Shown here piece after piece: positions 18,730 to 27,774 of a stretch of 64,000 nt of DNA; within the stretch, counting starts at the first letter, position 1, and every line of letters begins with the position of its first letter. A model generated the notes under the pieces. That model made no database searches and had not been told where the DNA came from. It saw nothing but the letters and a program-made list of their open reading frames with translations. Origin of the DNA: Methylophilaceae bacterium (GTDB lineage: Bacteria; Pseudomonadota; Gammaproteobacteria; Burkholderiales; Methylophilaceae); assembly GCA_029244935.1 (NCBI GenBank), contig JAQWQF010000006.1:1-64000 (forward strand), in the 5' to 3' direction. The translations under genes were made by a program, and so were the position numbers.

Positions 18730-20181
18730 ATGTCTAGTATGATGCAGTCGTATGATAAAGAAATCGAATCAATAGCAAACTATGTAGTAAATTTTAAAAT
18801 TGATAGTAATGAAGCTTTTAATACAGCTCGTAATTGTTTGATTGACACTCTAGGCTGTGGCCTTGAGGCCTTAGATTATCCAGCATGCATAAAACTTTTA
18901 GGACCAACGGTCCCGGGGACAATCGTACCAAATGGAACAAAAATACCTGGTACAGATTACCAATTAGACCCAATCAACGGCGCTTTTAATATTGGCGCTA
19001 TGAATCGTTGGTTAGATTTTAACGACACCTGGCTTGCCTCAGAATGGGGGCATCCATCGGATAATCTTGGCGGTATTCTAGCAACAGCTGACTGGCTGTC
19101 AAGAACCCGTATTAACGCTGGAAAAGATCCTCTATTGATGAAAGATGTCTTAGAAGCAATGATTAAGGCACACGAGATTCAGGGCGTAATAGCTCTTGAG
19201 AATAGCTTTAACCGAGTTGGTTTAGACCATGTAATGCTGGTAAAGATAGCTTCCACTGCAGTGATTACAAAAATGCTTGGTGGCTCAAAAAAAGATATAA
19301 TGAGCGCCCTTTCAAACGCCTGGATCGATGGGCAAAGCTTAAGGACTTATCGTCATTCGCCGAATACTGGCTCTAGAAAATCATGGGCTGCAGGCGATGC
19401 AACTAGTCGAGCTGTAAGACTTTCTCTAATGACGATGAAAGGTGAGATGGGTTACCCAACTGCTCTTAGTGCAAAAAAATGGGGTTTCTCTGATGTTTTA
19501 TTTAAAGGTAAAGCACTTAAATTTAAACAAGGGTATGGAAGTTATGTAATGGAGAATATATTATTTAAAATATCATTCCCAGCAGAATTTCATGCTCAGA
19601 CAGCAGTAGAGTCAGCTTTTCTTCTTCATACAGATAACATCTCTAAAATTGATAGCGAAGAAAAAATTAAGGATATCAAAGAAATTATTATCACCACTCA
19701 TGAGTCAGCAATCCGTATTATTGATAAAAAAGGCCCACTTAGCAATCCTGCTGATCGAGATCATTGCATTCAATATATGGTTGCTATTGGCTTACTAAAA
19801 GGTAGTCTTACCGCTAAAGATTATGAAGATAACGTAGCAAATGATCCAAGGATTGATTTATTGAGATCTAAAATGTTATGCAAGGAATCAAATCAGTACA
19901 GCAAAGATTATCTAAATCCGGACAAGAGATCAATAGCAAATGCAATTCAGATTTTTTATACAGATGGGACATTTTCTAAAGATATACAAGTTGAATACCC
20001 AATTGGGCATAAAAGACGTCGCGAAGAAGGTATTCCAAAATTAATAGAAAAATTTAAAACTAATCTAGCAAGGCAGTATGACACTGACAGAACTAAACAC
20101 ATTCTTAATATTAGTCTTGATCAGTCAAAGTTAGAAGCTTTGCCAGTAAATGAATATGTGGACTTATTTTGGAAAGGGTAA
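18730..20181 (+). CDS. prpD: 2-methylcitrate dehydratase (MmgE/PrpD family)
   Basis: Dehydrates 2-methylcitrate to 2-methyl-cis-aconitate. The diagnostic [20 protein letters not shown] and DNLGGILA segments near residue 95 match PrpD rather than generic Mmg[16 protein letters not shown] and HLHITTHESA-like regions ([13 protein letters not shown]) follow. 483 aa is normal. Because this is PrpD and not AcnD/PrpF, rehydration to methylisocitrate needs an aconitase, which is not in this window. Last gene of the operon; it ends 3 bp from the convergent small gene. Confidence 0.94.
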   Translation: MSSMMQSYDKEIESIANYVVNFKIDSNEAFNTARNCLIDTLGCGLEALDYPACIKLLGPTVPGTIVPNGTKIPGTDYQLDPINGAFNIGAMNRWLDFNDTWLASEWGHPSDNLGGILATADWLSRTRINAGKDPLLMKDVLEAMIKAHEIQGVIALENSFNRVGLDHVMLVKIASTAVITKMLGGSKKDIMSALSNAWIDGQSLRTYRHSPNTGSRKSWAAGDATSRAVRLSLMTMKGEMGYPTALSAKKWGFSDVLFKGKALKFKQGYGSYVMENILFKISFPAEFHAQTAVESAFLLHTDNISKIDSEEKIKDIKEIIITTHESAIRIIDKKGPLSNPADRDHCIQYMVAIGLLKGSLTAKDYEDNVANDPRIDLLRSKMLCKESNQYSKDYLNPDKRSIANAIQIFYTDGTFSKDIQVEYPIGHKRRREEGIPKLIEKFKTNLARQYDTDRTKHILNISLDQSKLEALPVNEYVDLFWKG

Positions 20182-20184
20182 ACG

Positions 20185-20436
20185 TTATTTTAATCGCTCT
20201 TTAATCGCTTTTAATTCTTGAGTTGAATCTAGATATGATTCATAGGATTCCAAACTACAACGAGAATACCAATAACGACTGTTTACCTCATCACCTTCTA
20301 TTTTATGAAGAACTGCATGAATCAGTTGCGCAACTGGTGAGTTAATATTTTGTACAATCTTATGTGCCCCGTCCCAATCGTCTGAAAGAAGAATCAGATC
20401 AATAGCTTCAAGACACTGTTCATTAAATGAGTTCAT
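20185..20436 (-). CDS. Small conserved hypothetical protein with YWYSR motif
   Basis: An 83-aa acidic/helical protein of unknown function. The core [14 protein letters not shown], then [21 protein letters not shown] resembles a small uncharacterised family with WDxAHxxVQ and HRxEGDxxNAxYWYRR motifs that I recall from other bacteria. Its start overlaps the 3' end of the small zinc-motif gene by 14 bp, so the two are probably co-translated. Both follow the TonB-dependent receptor, but no functional link can be shown. Confidence 0.7.
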   Translation of the reverse strand: MNSFNEQCLEAIDLILLSDDWDGAHKIVQNINSPVAQLIHAVLHKIEGDEVNSRYWYSRCSLESYESYLDSTQELKAIKERLK

Positions 20437-20599
20437 CTAAGAGCTTTTCTTGCTCAATCCTATAATCACAATTATCTTTATGTTTTTCTAATAAACCATT
20501 GATTTTAAGTGATTCTTCTTTGCATAATTTACATCTATAGTTGTTTACTGTGGGGTCTTTTTTTTCCTGCGGATAATCTATATAAAATTTTTTTTTCAT
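20423..20599 (-). CDS. Very short protein with CxxC...HxxxxxC putative zinc site
   Basis: A 58-aa reading frame begins at the ATG at 20599 ([15 protein letters not shown]) and stops at 20423. It contains [10 protein letters not shown] and, about 20 residues on, [10 protein letters not shown], giving C-x2-C plus H-x4-C spacing that could hold a metal ion. It lies 12 bp after the TonB receptor stop and overlaps the next gene start. The frame is clean, lies in otherwise unexplained DNA and fits the tight spacing, which supports it as a real gene. It is highly charged and soluble. Function unknown. Confidence 0.6.
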   Translation of the reverse strand: MKKKFYIDYPQEKKDPTVNNYRCKLCKEESLKINGLLEKHKDNCDYRIEQEKLLDELI

Positions 20600-20611
20600 A
20601 AATATATTCTA

Positions 20612-22834
20612 TCAAAAATTATATAATACCCCAACATTAATCGACCTACCCATTCCTGGTACTGCTACTCCGTTATTAACTCCCGTCATCATTGTTGCAC
20701 CCTGACCTATATAAGTTCCACCAAGTGGGTCACTATACTTTCTATCAAAAAGATTCGTTAGGGACATGTTAAATGTTGCATCCATGTAGGAATAATTACT
20801 AGCTATATTTACCAAGCTATACCCTGGTGTCTGGTGTTCGTTTCGTATAGAAGATACCCTTCCTTTTCTTTTTACCGCAACTAGCTCTAAGTTATTTCTC
20901 CATGAACCAGATATTTGCTCCAATGCAAGCTTAAGATTCAATGGCATTATTCTATATAGATTATCATGTGTATTATTGTTCCTTCCTCGGACATATGCTA
21001 GCGAGCCTGTCACCTTTATGTCACCAAAATTCTTATAATACCCAAGATTTTTGAATCCACTTATATTAAACCCATAAATCCTTGCTGACTGGTTATCTAA
21101 GCTTAATGTGCTAAATCCATCTGATCTACTCATACAGCTTTTACCTACAACACTGCAAGCAACTGCGTCAATATAGTCATTAACATATGTAAAGTAAGGG
21201 TTAAATTTAACTTGATACTCTTGCTTTTTATAATCATGCCACTTGCTTGACCAGGAAATAGTATGAGCTGTTTCTGGTGATAGGTTGATATTACCTATAT
21301 AACCATTACCATCACCATAAGAGTTATTCATATTAGCAGCCATTATCCATGTCGACCATGTATAGCGCTCGTAAAGATTTGGACTTCTATTTTTAATTGC
21401 GTAGCCAAATTCTGATGTGTATTTTGGTGAAATAATATATTCTGAAAGTATGGTTAAATCCCAGTTATGATCTATTTTTGTCCGCTCACTAGCATTAAAA
21501 GCTGCTGAATTACTCTTTTGATTATTTGTCATGCCACCAAAAGTATTTACATCTGCGTACCCATGTACCTCTCCTGCATCCATCCTAACCATTCCATATC
21601 TCAGCCCAACTGAAGTCAGAAAATCTGGTTGCCATGAATGAGTTAATTCAGCATAAACATCATAACGATCGCGAGCTCCATTATTAATATTTATAAAAGT
21701 ATTTGGAGACATACTGCCCGTCCCACTAGCCGCCCATAAATCATCAAGTCGGTATCTTTGAAATTCCGATCCCACGGTAAGAATATTTTTTTCATCTAGA
21801 CTAATATCAGCCTTTACAGTAAAACCTACATTTAATCCTTCACTATCCATTGGATTGCCAGCAGCATTATTGGAATACCAATATTTCTTATCTGGACCAA
21901 AATTCATTGAGTGATCAGTGCTCTCAATGTAGGCACGTGCTTCCATATCCCCCCAGGAAAATTGATCTATATACATCAAATTAAGACTTGTACTATCATT
22001 TCCAGTCATATCCATCCTCTGATTAATAAGGCCTTGATAAGGAGAATGTTGTTCATAAAGCTTAAGATTAAATTCTGATGATCCTTTTTTTAATCCAAAA
22101 TCAAGGAGATGGTTAGAAATTTTATAGGCAGAGGAACCAGCTATATCTCCATCTATCCAACCACGGCCAGAAACATTTGCTCCCGCTTTGAAATTGGCCG
22201 CTGAGCTATAATTTTTAGCATCAATATAATTACCACTATATTTAATCGAAAACCTATCAGTAGCTATAGCCGTATTAATATTAGTACCAAAAGATTGATT
22301 ATTGCTTCGATAAATAGTTCCAAAGCTTCCTTTTTTGATCACTTCACTGGATTCTGAATATTCTGGAGCTTTTGAATTAACAATTACTGTTCCCCCGATA
22401 CTATCACCACCCATACTAACGGGTGTAATACCAGCAAAAACTTTGATTTCATCAACATTATTAATATCAATATATGAAAATGGAGAGTTTGAATGACTTG
22501 CACAACCTGAGATAAGATCGACCCCATCAACCCTAACCTTAATTCGATCATCTGCAAGACCATGAATAACTGGCATACCTGAAGCTCCAGCATTTGATAT
22601 ATTATTAGTACCAACAAAATAATTTAACAATGAGCCTGCATCACTGGAATCTACTGCACTACGAACTATCTGTTTTTTTTCAAGAGTTTTACCCAAGGAC
22701 ATATTGTCCATTTTTAAAGGTGACTCAACTTTAATTACATCAGCACTAATATTAACCTCAGCCCATGCATTGTTAATACTTAAAAAAGTTACTGCGTAAA
22801 ATAAATGCAGACCTACTTTGAAATTCTTTTTCAT
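20612..22834 (-). CDS. TonB-dependent outer-membrane receptor, probably metal (copper-type)
   Basis: 740 aa with a signal peptide ending after residue 25 (FLSINNAWA). A plug domain follows (GSLLNYFVGTNNISNAGASG, VIHGLADDRIKVRVDGVDL). A 22-strand type barrel ends in the terminal aromatic of GRSINVGVLYNF. The plug has SGCASHSNSPFSYID, a Cys/His-rich loop resembling metal-binding loops of OprC/ZnuD-type receptors. The DUF2946 gene in front supports copper, since that family commonly accompanies copper receptors. Nearby pqq genes make lanthanide uptake an alternative. The ATG at 22834 is preferred to a TTG two codons upstream. Confidence 0.85.
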   Translation of the reverse strand: MKKNFKVGLHLFYAVTFLSINNAWAEVNISADVIKVESPLKMDNMSLGKTLEKKQIVRSAVDSSDAGSLLNYFVGTNNISNAGASGMPVIHGLADDRIKVRVDGVDLISGCASHSNSPFSYIDINNVDEIKVFAGITPVSMGGDSIGGTVIVNSKAPEYSESSEVIKKGSFGTIYRSNNQSFGTNINTAIATDRFSIKYSGNYIDAKNYSSAANFKAGANVSGRGWIDGDIAGSSAYKISNHLLDFGLKKGSSEFNLKLYEQHSPYQGLINQRMDMTGNDSTSLNLMYIDQFSWGDMEARAYIESTDHSMNFGPDKKYWYSNNAAGNPMDSEGLNVGFTVKADISLDEKNILTVGSEFQRYRLDDLWAASGTGSMSPNTFININNGARDRYDVYAELTHSWQPDFLTSVGLRYGMVRMDAGEVHGYADVNTFGGMTNNQKSNSAAFNASERTKIDHNWDLTILSEYIISPKYTSEFGYAIKNRSPNLYERYTWSTWIMAANMNNSYGDGNGYIGNINLSPETAHTISWSSKWHDYKKQEYQVKFNPYFTYVNDYIDAVACSVVGKSCMSRSDGFSTLSLDNQSARIYGFNISGFKNLGYYKNFGDIKVTGSLAYVRGRNNNTHDNLYRIMPLNLKLALEQISGSWRNNLELVAVKRKGRVSSIRNEHQTPGYSLVNIASNYSYMDATFNMSLTNLFDRKYSDPLGGTYIGQGATMMTGVNNGVAVPGMGRSINVGVLYNF

Positions 22835-22904
22835 AATCAACCTAAATATAAAATATATAATAATCCCTTCTATTTATCTTGAAGGAAATTTGTAAAATTT
22901 AAAT

Positions 22905-23276
22905 TTAAGCTACAGGTGGGGCGTTTGGTAGGAGTGATTCTAAAAGATATGTGTAGGAAAGCTGCAATCTATAACTATTATCTATTTTATCTTCCAGGCG
23001 ATTAACAACGATAGCTTTAAAACTAAGATTATTTAGAATTAAATTTTCATCTGATGAGGAGCAATAACTGCAATGCACCATTGGGTGAATATCACTACTA
23101 TCATTAGAGTCACTGGTATTAACGAGCTTAATCCCTGTAGAAGAACATATAACTTCATACTGGCCTAACTCACTTGATGCAGTACTTGCTTGAGATAATA
23201 GTGGGGATAAACTAATGAAAACAACAGCTAAAATAGCTATCAAATATACACTTTTATTTTTTCTTAAATCTACCAT
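22905..23276 (-). CDS. DUF2946-like small exported/membrane protein
   Basis: 123 aa with one N-terminal hydrophobic segment (residues 10-28) that may be a signal peptide or anchor. Then ICSSTGIKLVN and the motif HPMVHCSYCSSS follow, the paired cysteine/histidine signature of DUF2946 proteins. Such genes are often adjacent to copper-related TonB receptors, as here (70 bp upstream of one). The Cys and His residues suggest metal binding at the periplasmic face. It is the first gene of the TonB receptor transcription unit and lacks a visible Shine-Dalgarno. Confidence 0.75.
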   Translation of the reverse strand: MVDLRKNKSVYLIAILAVVFISLSPLLSQASTASSELGQYEVICSSTGIKLVNTSDSNDSSDIHPMVHCSYCSSSDENLILNNLSFKAIVVNRLEDKIDNSYRLQLSYTYLLESLLPNAPPVA

Positions 23277-23283
23277 CGGGTGA

Positions 23284-23313
23284 ATTCTAAATGAAAATAT
23301 AGCAATCTGTCAA
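23284..23313 (-). promoter_or_regulatory. Promoter of the DUF2946-TonB receptor unit
   Basis: On the reverse strand a perfect -35 TTGACA (23313-23308) is followed after 18 bases by TAGAAT (23289-23284). The first ATG is only seven bases after the -10 box, so transcription would start at or next to the ATG. That predicts a leaderless or nearly leaderless message. No other promoter is apparent in the 59-bp spacer behind the MFS gene. Confidence 0.6.
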
Positions 23314-23335
23314 TTACAGAGTAATTACAAAAAAA

Positions 23336-24514
23336 CTAGTTATTCCAGAGCTTTGTTTTAGTTATAGCAAATAATCCTATAAAAGATATTAAAAAAAGCC
23401 CTAAGGATAGGCCAAAGGTTGAGAACCATAATATAGGTACAACCAACCCTGCTACAATAGAAGAAAAAAGCATCTGAGAAAATGCCTGACCAGATGCTGC
23501 TGTTCCTCTCATTTTTGGAAATTGATCCAAGGCTGCAATTGAAATAATAGGCATTACTGCAGCCATTCCAATATTATATAAAGCAATAAAACCTATATTT
23601 ATTAACGCATCATTTGCAAAAAAGAAACAAAAAAATAGATTTAATAACACAATAAGAACCATCCAATAATATCCGGCTCGAAGAAGCTTTTTAGGGCTTA
23701 TTTTGCCCGCAGACTTTTTGGTAATAAATGAACCAATCATCATTCCAATAACAGTAGGTATAAATAAATAACCAAATTGCTGAAAATTAAAACCCAAATG
23801 ATCCATAAGAAAAACTGGACTGGCTAAGACGTAAATAAAAAAAGCAGAAAAAGTAGCAGAAACAGAAATAATTAATAATAAAAATTCCCTATTAGCAATT
23901 AATGACTTATACCTGCTTTTAACATTTGTAAATGAAAATGGGAGTCGGTCTCTTATTGGCATTGTTTCTGGGAGCACATAAGAGCTCATAACAATCATCA
24001 TAGCTGAATATAAGGCTAGAAATATAAAGATAGAATGCCAATCAAATCCTAGTAGCAAACCTCCTATCATAGGAGCAATTGCTGGAGCTATTCCAAAGAT
24101 GATTTGTATAGTTGCCATTACCCTCTGGGCCTGAGCTCCCTCATATAAATCACGAACCATAGCACGCGCCACTACATTACCTGCTCCACCACCAATCCCT
24201 TGAAGGGCACGAAAAAACCATAAGGACTCTACAGATGTAGACAAGGCACAACCTATTGAAGCTATAAAAAATAAGGAAAGTCCCCATTGAATTGTTTTAA
24301 TACGCCCTATTGAGTCTGATATAGCCCCATGAAGTAGGGTCATAACTGTATAAGGGACTAAATAAAATGTAAGTGATTGCTGAATAAATTCAGGAGAAGT
24401 TACAAAATCATCTGCAATAATATGGAATGCAGGTAGGTAAGTATCGATGGCAAATGGTGCCAAACTAGCAAGCATTGCAAGAGTTATAACTCTTGAATTA
24501 AAAAAAAGATGCAT
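23336..24514 (-). CDS. Bcr/CflA-type MFS drug-resistance transporter
   Basis: 392 aa with about twelve transmembrane helices. The N-terminal APFAIDTYLPAFHIIADDF and the loop GAISDSIGRIKTIQWGL (MFS motif A region) are typical of the Bcr/CflA proton-driven exporters. GIGGGAGNVVARAMVRDLYEG carries the family GxxxxxxxRAxVRD signature. It begins 18 bp after pqqE and so probably belongs to the pqq operon. Substrate is unknown; export of PQQ or a precursor is a possibility from position only. Confidence 0.88.
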   Translation of the reverse strand: MHLFFNSRVITLAMLASLAPFAIDTYLPAFHIIADDFVTSPEFIQQSLTFYLVPYTVMTLLHGAISDSIGRIKTIQWGLSLFFIASIGCALSTSVESLWFFRALQGIGGGAGNVVARAMVRDLYEGAQAQRVMATIQIIFGIAPAIAPMIGGLLLGFDWHSIFIFLALYSAMMIVMSSYVLPETMPIRDRLPFSFTNVKSRYKSLIANREFLLLIISVSATFSAFFIYVLASPVFLMDHLGFNFQQFGYLFIPTVIGMMIGSFITKKSAGKISPKKLLRAGYYWMVLIVLLNLFFCFFFANDALINIGFIALYNIGMAAVMPIISIAALDQFPKMRGTAASGQAFSQMLFSSIVAGLVVPILWFSTFGLSLGLFLISFIGLFAITKTKLWNN

Positions 24515-24532
24515 TATAAGTCCTACCTTAAA

Positions 24533-25717
24533 TTAAGGCACAGAATGAAAGTCTGCTAGACGATCCTTCTCTTCACCCTCATTAATTCTTTTTGAGTTCT
24601 TATCAGTTCTAAATATTATGGGTTTAGCTTGTAATTCAGGATTTTGTGCGTCAATAACTGCCTTCTCAATTACATTTCGATTTGGAGAAAGTGAACAAAC
24701 AGGATCAGCACTCTCTGCATCTCCTGTAAGTAAAAATGCTTGACAACGACAACCACCTAAATCATTCTCTTTTTCTGGACATGACCGACATGGCTCTTTC
24801 ATCCAATCATCACCACGAAATTTATTAAATGCGGGCGAATCATACCAAGCACCTTTAATCGGATCATCTTTAACATTTGGAAATTCAAGATTTGGAATTA
24901 CTCTCGCAGAATGGCAAGGGAGCACGTCACCGTTGGCTGTGACAATCATAAATACTTCACCCCATCCGTTCATACATTTCTTAGGTCTTTCTGCATAATA
25001 ATCAGGGACGACAAAGAATATCTTCATTTTATTACCAACGCGATCACGATATTGATTGGTTACTAATTCAGCATGGTCAATTTGTTCTTTTGTTGGCATT
25101 AACTGGTTTCTGTTGATTAAAGACCATCCATAGTATTGAGTATTAGCAAGCTCAACGTAATCAGCTCCAAGTGCTTCAGCCATTTCTAATATTTCTTTTA
25201 TATGATCAATGTTGTAGCGATGTATTACGACATTTAATACCATAGGGTAACCCCTATCCTTGATCATAGCCGCTACTTTTTTCTTTAACTTAAATGTCTT
25301 TGTATCTGTAATAAAATTATTAATTTCTTCGGTTATGTCATGCATTGAAAGTTGAATATGATCCAACCCACCTTTTTTAAAAGCATCAATTCTTTTGTCA
25401 GTAAGGCCAACACCGGATGTAATTAAATTACTGTAATAACCAAGCTGATGAGCTTCCTCGACTATTGTCTCAATATCATCTCGAAGTAATGGTTCGCCAC
25501 CTGAAATTCCAAGTTGAGCAGCGCCCAATTCTCTGGCTTGGTTTAGAACACTTATCCAGGATTTTGTATCTAATTCATTCTGAGTATGTTTATCATAATC
25601 TGTTGGGTTATAACAGAACGCACAATGGAGTGGGCAACGATAAGTAATTTCTGCTAGCAACCAAAGTGGCTGTGTAGTAGTAGTAGTACTTGAAACACCA
25701 TTATTCTGATTAGCCAT
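24533..25717 (-). CDS. pqqE: PqqA peptide cyclase (radical SAM/SPASM)
   Basis: Forms the Glu-Tyr carbon-carbon bond in the PqqA peptide during pyrroloquinoline quinone synthesis. The radical SAM cluster motif is CPLHCAFCYN (CxxxCxxC). GISGGEPLLRDD binds SAM. C-terminal auxiliary-cluster cysteines are in PKKCMNGWG, EPCRSCPEKENDLGGCRCQ and DPVCSLSP. 394 aa. A threonine-rich N-terminal tail (SSTTTTTQ) is encoded by a short triplet repeat. It follows pqqD by 11 bp. Confidence 0.96.
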   Translation of the reverse strand: MANQNNGVSSTTTTTQPLWLLAEITYRCPLHCAFCYNPTDYDKHTQNELDTKSWISVLNQARELGAAQLGISGGEPLLRDDIETIVEEAHQLGYYSNLITSGVGLTDKRIDAFKKGGLDHIQLSMHDITEEINNFITDTKTFKLKKKVAAMIKDRGYPMVLNVVIHRYNIDHIKEILEMAEALGADYVELANTQYYGWSLINRNQLMPTKEQIDHAELVTNQYRDRVGNKMKIFFVVPDYYAERPKKCMNGWGEVFMIVTANGDVLPCHSARVIPNLEFPNVKDDPIKGAWYDSPAFNKFRGDDWMKEPCRSCPEKENDLGGCRCQAFLLTGDAESADPVCSLSPNRNVIEKAVIDAQNPELQAKPIIFRTDKNSKRINEGEEKDRLADFHSVP

Positions 25718-25728
25718 ATTTAATGTCC

Positions 25729-26007
25729 TTAATTAACCTTCTCTATCCAAGCCTTCTCTAATGCAAGCTCTATCATACCAACAATATCTTTTTCAAGGTT
25801 TGGTGTGTCTGGAAACTTTTTTTCTAGTGATTCTGTGATGAGAGTTATTGAAGATTCACCATTGACAAGATTTAATACTTCACCTGCTCCCCCATTAAGT
25901 TTCACCATACCTTCAGGAAAAAGAATAACATAACAGTCTTGAGCTTTTTCCCATTGGAATCGATGATGAGCTGCAATTTTATAAATGTCTGTAGTCTGAA
26001 TCGTCAT
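25729..26007 (-). CDS. pqqD: PQQ synthesis peptide chaperone
   Basis: A 92-aa RiPP recognition element that holds the PqqA leader and presents it to PqqE. Motifs HHRFQWEKAQDCYVILFPEGMV (in part) and LNGGAGEVLNLVNGESS are typical. It is encoded separately from pqqC, not fused. It starts 4 bp after pqqC. Confidence 0.93.
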   Translation of the reverse strand: MTIQTTDIYKIAAHHRFQWEKAQDCYVILFPEGMVKLNGGAGEVLNLVNGESSITLITESLEKKFPDTPNLEKDIVGMIELALEKAWIEKVN

Positions 26008-26011
26008 AATT

Positions 26012-26746
26012 TTAATTTATTGGTTGCCTCAGATAATCTCGATCTTCTACCTTAATCTCAGAAGATGCAAGCATAATTGAATCAGCAATCACCCATAAAA
26101 CATTAAGCTTAAACTGCAATATCTCAAGAGCCTGCTCCTGGGTCTCTCTAGTTCTACTAAAATAATCTAATGTTACACCTAGACCATGCTCTACATCTCT
26201 TCTGGCTTCGGTTAGCCTTTTTTTAAAGTAACTTAGGCCTGATTCATCTATCCAAGGATACATTTTGGGCCATGAGCTAATTCGTTGTTGGTGTATATGA
26301 GGAGCAAATAACTCAGTTAACGACGAACAGATTGATTCTTGCCAAGAGCGCTGCTTAGCGAAATTTATATAGGCATCAACAGCAAATTTCACACCAGGAC
26401 TAACATGCTTAAGAGAGGTAACGTCTTCTCTTTTAAGTCCCACAGCTTGACCTAGATTAATCCATGCCTCAATACCACCGACAGCATCACCTTCGCCATC
26501 ATGATCAAGAATTCTTACTATCCATTCTTTTCTTATATCTTTATCTGGACAATTAGATAAAATTGCAGCATCTTTTAAGGGAATACTAATTTGGTAATAA
26601 AACCTATTTAATACCCAACTTTGAAGCTGTTCTTTTGATAACTTTCCTTCATACATCATCACATGAAAGGGATGGTAGATATGATAACCTTTACCTTTTT
26701 GCCTTAACTTCTCTTCAAACTCTTCTCTAGTCCATGGTTTAGTCAT
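26012..26746 (-). CDS. pqqC: Pyrroloquinoline-quinone synthase
   Basis: Cofactor-free oxidase that carries out the final ring closure and oxidation to PQQ. 244 aa. Family features are [20 protein letters not shown] (active-site His region), [34 protein letters not shown] and the C-terminal [12 protein letters not shown]. Located between pqqB and pqqD with 12- and 4-bp gaps, the normal order. Confidence 0.95.
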   Translation of the reverse strand: MTKPWTREEFEEKLRQKGKGYHIYHPFHVMMYEGKLSKEQLQSWVLNRFYYQISIPLKDAAILSNCPDKDIRKEWIVRILDHDGEGDAVGGIEAWINLGQAVGLKREDVTSLKHVSPGVKFAVDAYINFAKQRSWQESICSSLTELFAPHIHQQRISSWPKMYPWIDESGLSYFKKRLTEARRDVEHGLGVTLDYFSRTRETQEQALEILQFKLNVLWVIADSIMLASSEIKVEDRDYLRQPIN

Positions 26747-26758
26747 TGAATATGTCCT

Positions 26759-27673
26759 TTAAATTATAATGTCCATACCGTCATATGAAACCTCAATATT
26801 ATGCGAATTCAATAATTTTCTCTCGTCTGAATCTTCTCTTAAAATTGGGTTGGTGTTATTAATATGTATTAAAATTTTTCTTGGTTTTTTTAGACTGGTC
26901 AATGTCTCCATTATGCCGCCTTTACTTGATTGATCTAAATGACCCATTTCGCTAGCCAGCTTATCATTGATGCCATGTCTAGACATTTCGTCATTAGTCC
27001 ATACAGTCCCATCAATTAAAACAACATCAGCATTAGCCATGTATTCCAAGACATGATCCTCAATAACCCCTAATCCCGGCGCATAAAATAAATTTGTGCC
27101 CGACTTTGTGTCTTCAATCTTGTAGCCAACATTATCTCCAGGGACAGTATTATGTCTATGTGGTGAATATGGAGGTGCTTCACTTTTTAGGGGAACAGCA
27201 GTAAAAATTAAATCATCTGCTTTTGGGATCGAATAAGGAACTTGCTCGGTTGAAACTTCATGCCAATTAACACCTCTAAAATGGCCTAAAATATTAAATA
27301 TTGGATAACCTGTTGTCATATCCTCATAAACTGATTTTGTACAGTAAATATCCCATGGTTTATCGTGCTCTCTCAGTATCAGCAGACCTGTAGCATGATC
27401 TATTTGCCCGTCAGTTATGACAATAGATGATATACCTGTATCTCTAATTTTTCTTCCTGGCTGAAGAGGTGGAAATGACTCAATTTGTGCTCTGATATCT
27501 GGAGAAGCATTGAATAAAATCCAATCTACTCCATTCGAGCTAACAGTAATAGAGGATTGTGTTCTTGCTTTTAAATTTGGGTTGTTTTTTCTCAAACCTG
27601 CACAATTTTCACAGTTACAATTCCATTGAGGAAAACCACCACCGGCGCCAGATCCTAAAACTCTAATATGCAT
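26759..27673 (-). CDS. pqqB: PQQ biosynthesis metallo-hydrolase-fold protein PqqB
   Basis: 304-aa metallo-beta-lactamase-fold protein that hydroxylates the tyrosine of the PQQ precursor. The N-terminus VLGSGAGGGFPQWNCNCENC is diagnostic. The metal-site variant DGQIDHATGLLIL and HLDQSSKGG follow. It leads the pqqBCDE operon. A TATAAT on the reverse strand at 27693-27688, 14 bases before the ATG, may be its -10 box, but no good -35 is visible. No pqqA-like peptide (E-x3-Y) was found between it and aroF. Confidence 0.95.
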   Translation of the reverse strand: MHIRVLGSGAGGGFPQWNCNCENCAGLRKNNPNLKARTQSSITVSSNGVDWILFNASPDIRAQIESFPPLQPGRKIRDTGISSIVITDGQIDHATGLLILREHDKPWDIYCTKSVYEDMTTGYPIFNILGHFRGVNWHEVSTEQVPYSIPKADDLIFTAVPLKSEAPPYSPHRHNTVPGDNVGYKIEDTKSGTNLFYAPGLGVIEDHVLEYMANADVVLIDGTVWTNDEMSRHGINDKLASEMGHLDQSSKGGIMETLTSLKKPRKILIHINNTNPILREDSDERKLLNSHNIEVSYDGMDIII

Positions 27674-27753
27674 ACTGAATCCAAATCATTATATTTAATC
27701 GATGAATATTGAAGTACTATCAAGGAATGTAACAGGGGAAAATATCTATTCCA

Positions 27754-27774
27754 AACTCATGATATCCATGAGTT
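27754..27774. repeat. Inverted repeat at the aroF 3' end
   Basis: A perfect 8-bp inverted repeat, AACTCATG (27754-27761) and CATGAGTT (27767-27774), is separated by five bases and overlaps the aroF stop. There is no T-run after either arm, so it is a weak candidate for a terminator. It could be an mRNA 3'-end hairpin or a protein site at the boundary between the aromatic and pqq operons. Confidence 0.4.

Noticed and set aside
25670..25690. Short triplet repeat (ACT/AGT) in the pqqE 5' end as a phase-variable tract
   Set aside because: Only about five units; it just encodes a Thr run and cannot shift frame.
27754..27774. Perfect inverted repeat as an intrinsic terminator of aroF
   Set aside because: No T-run follows either arm, so it is reported only as an inverted repeat.
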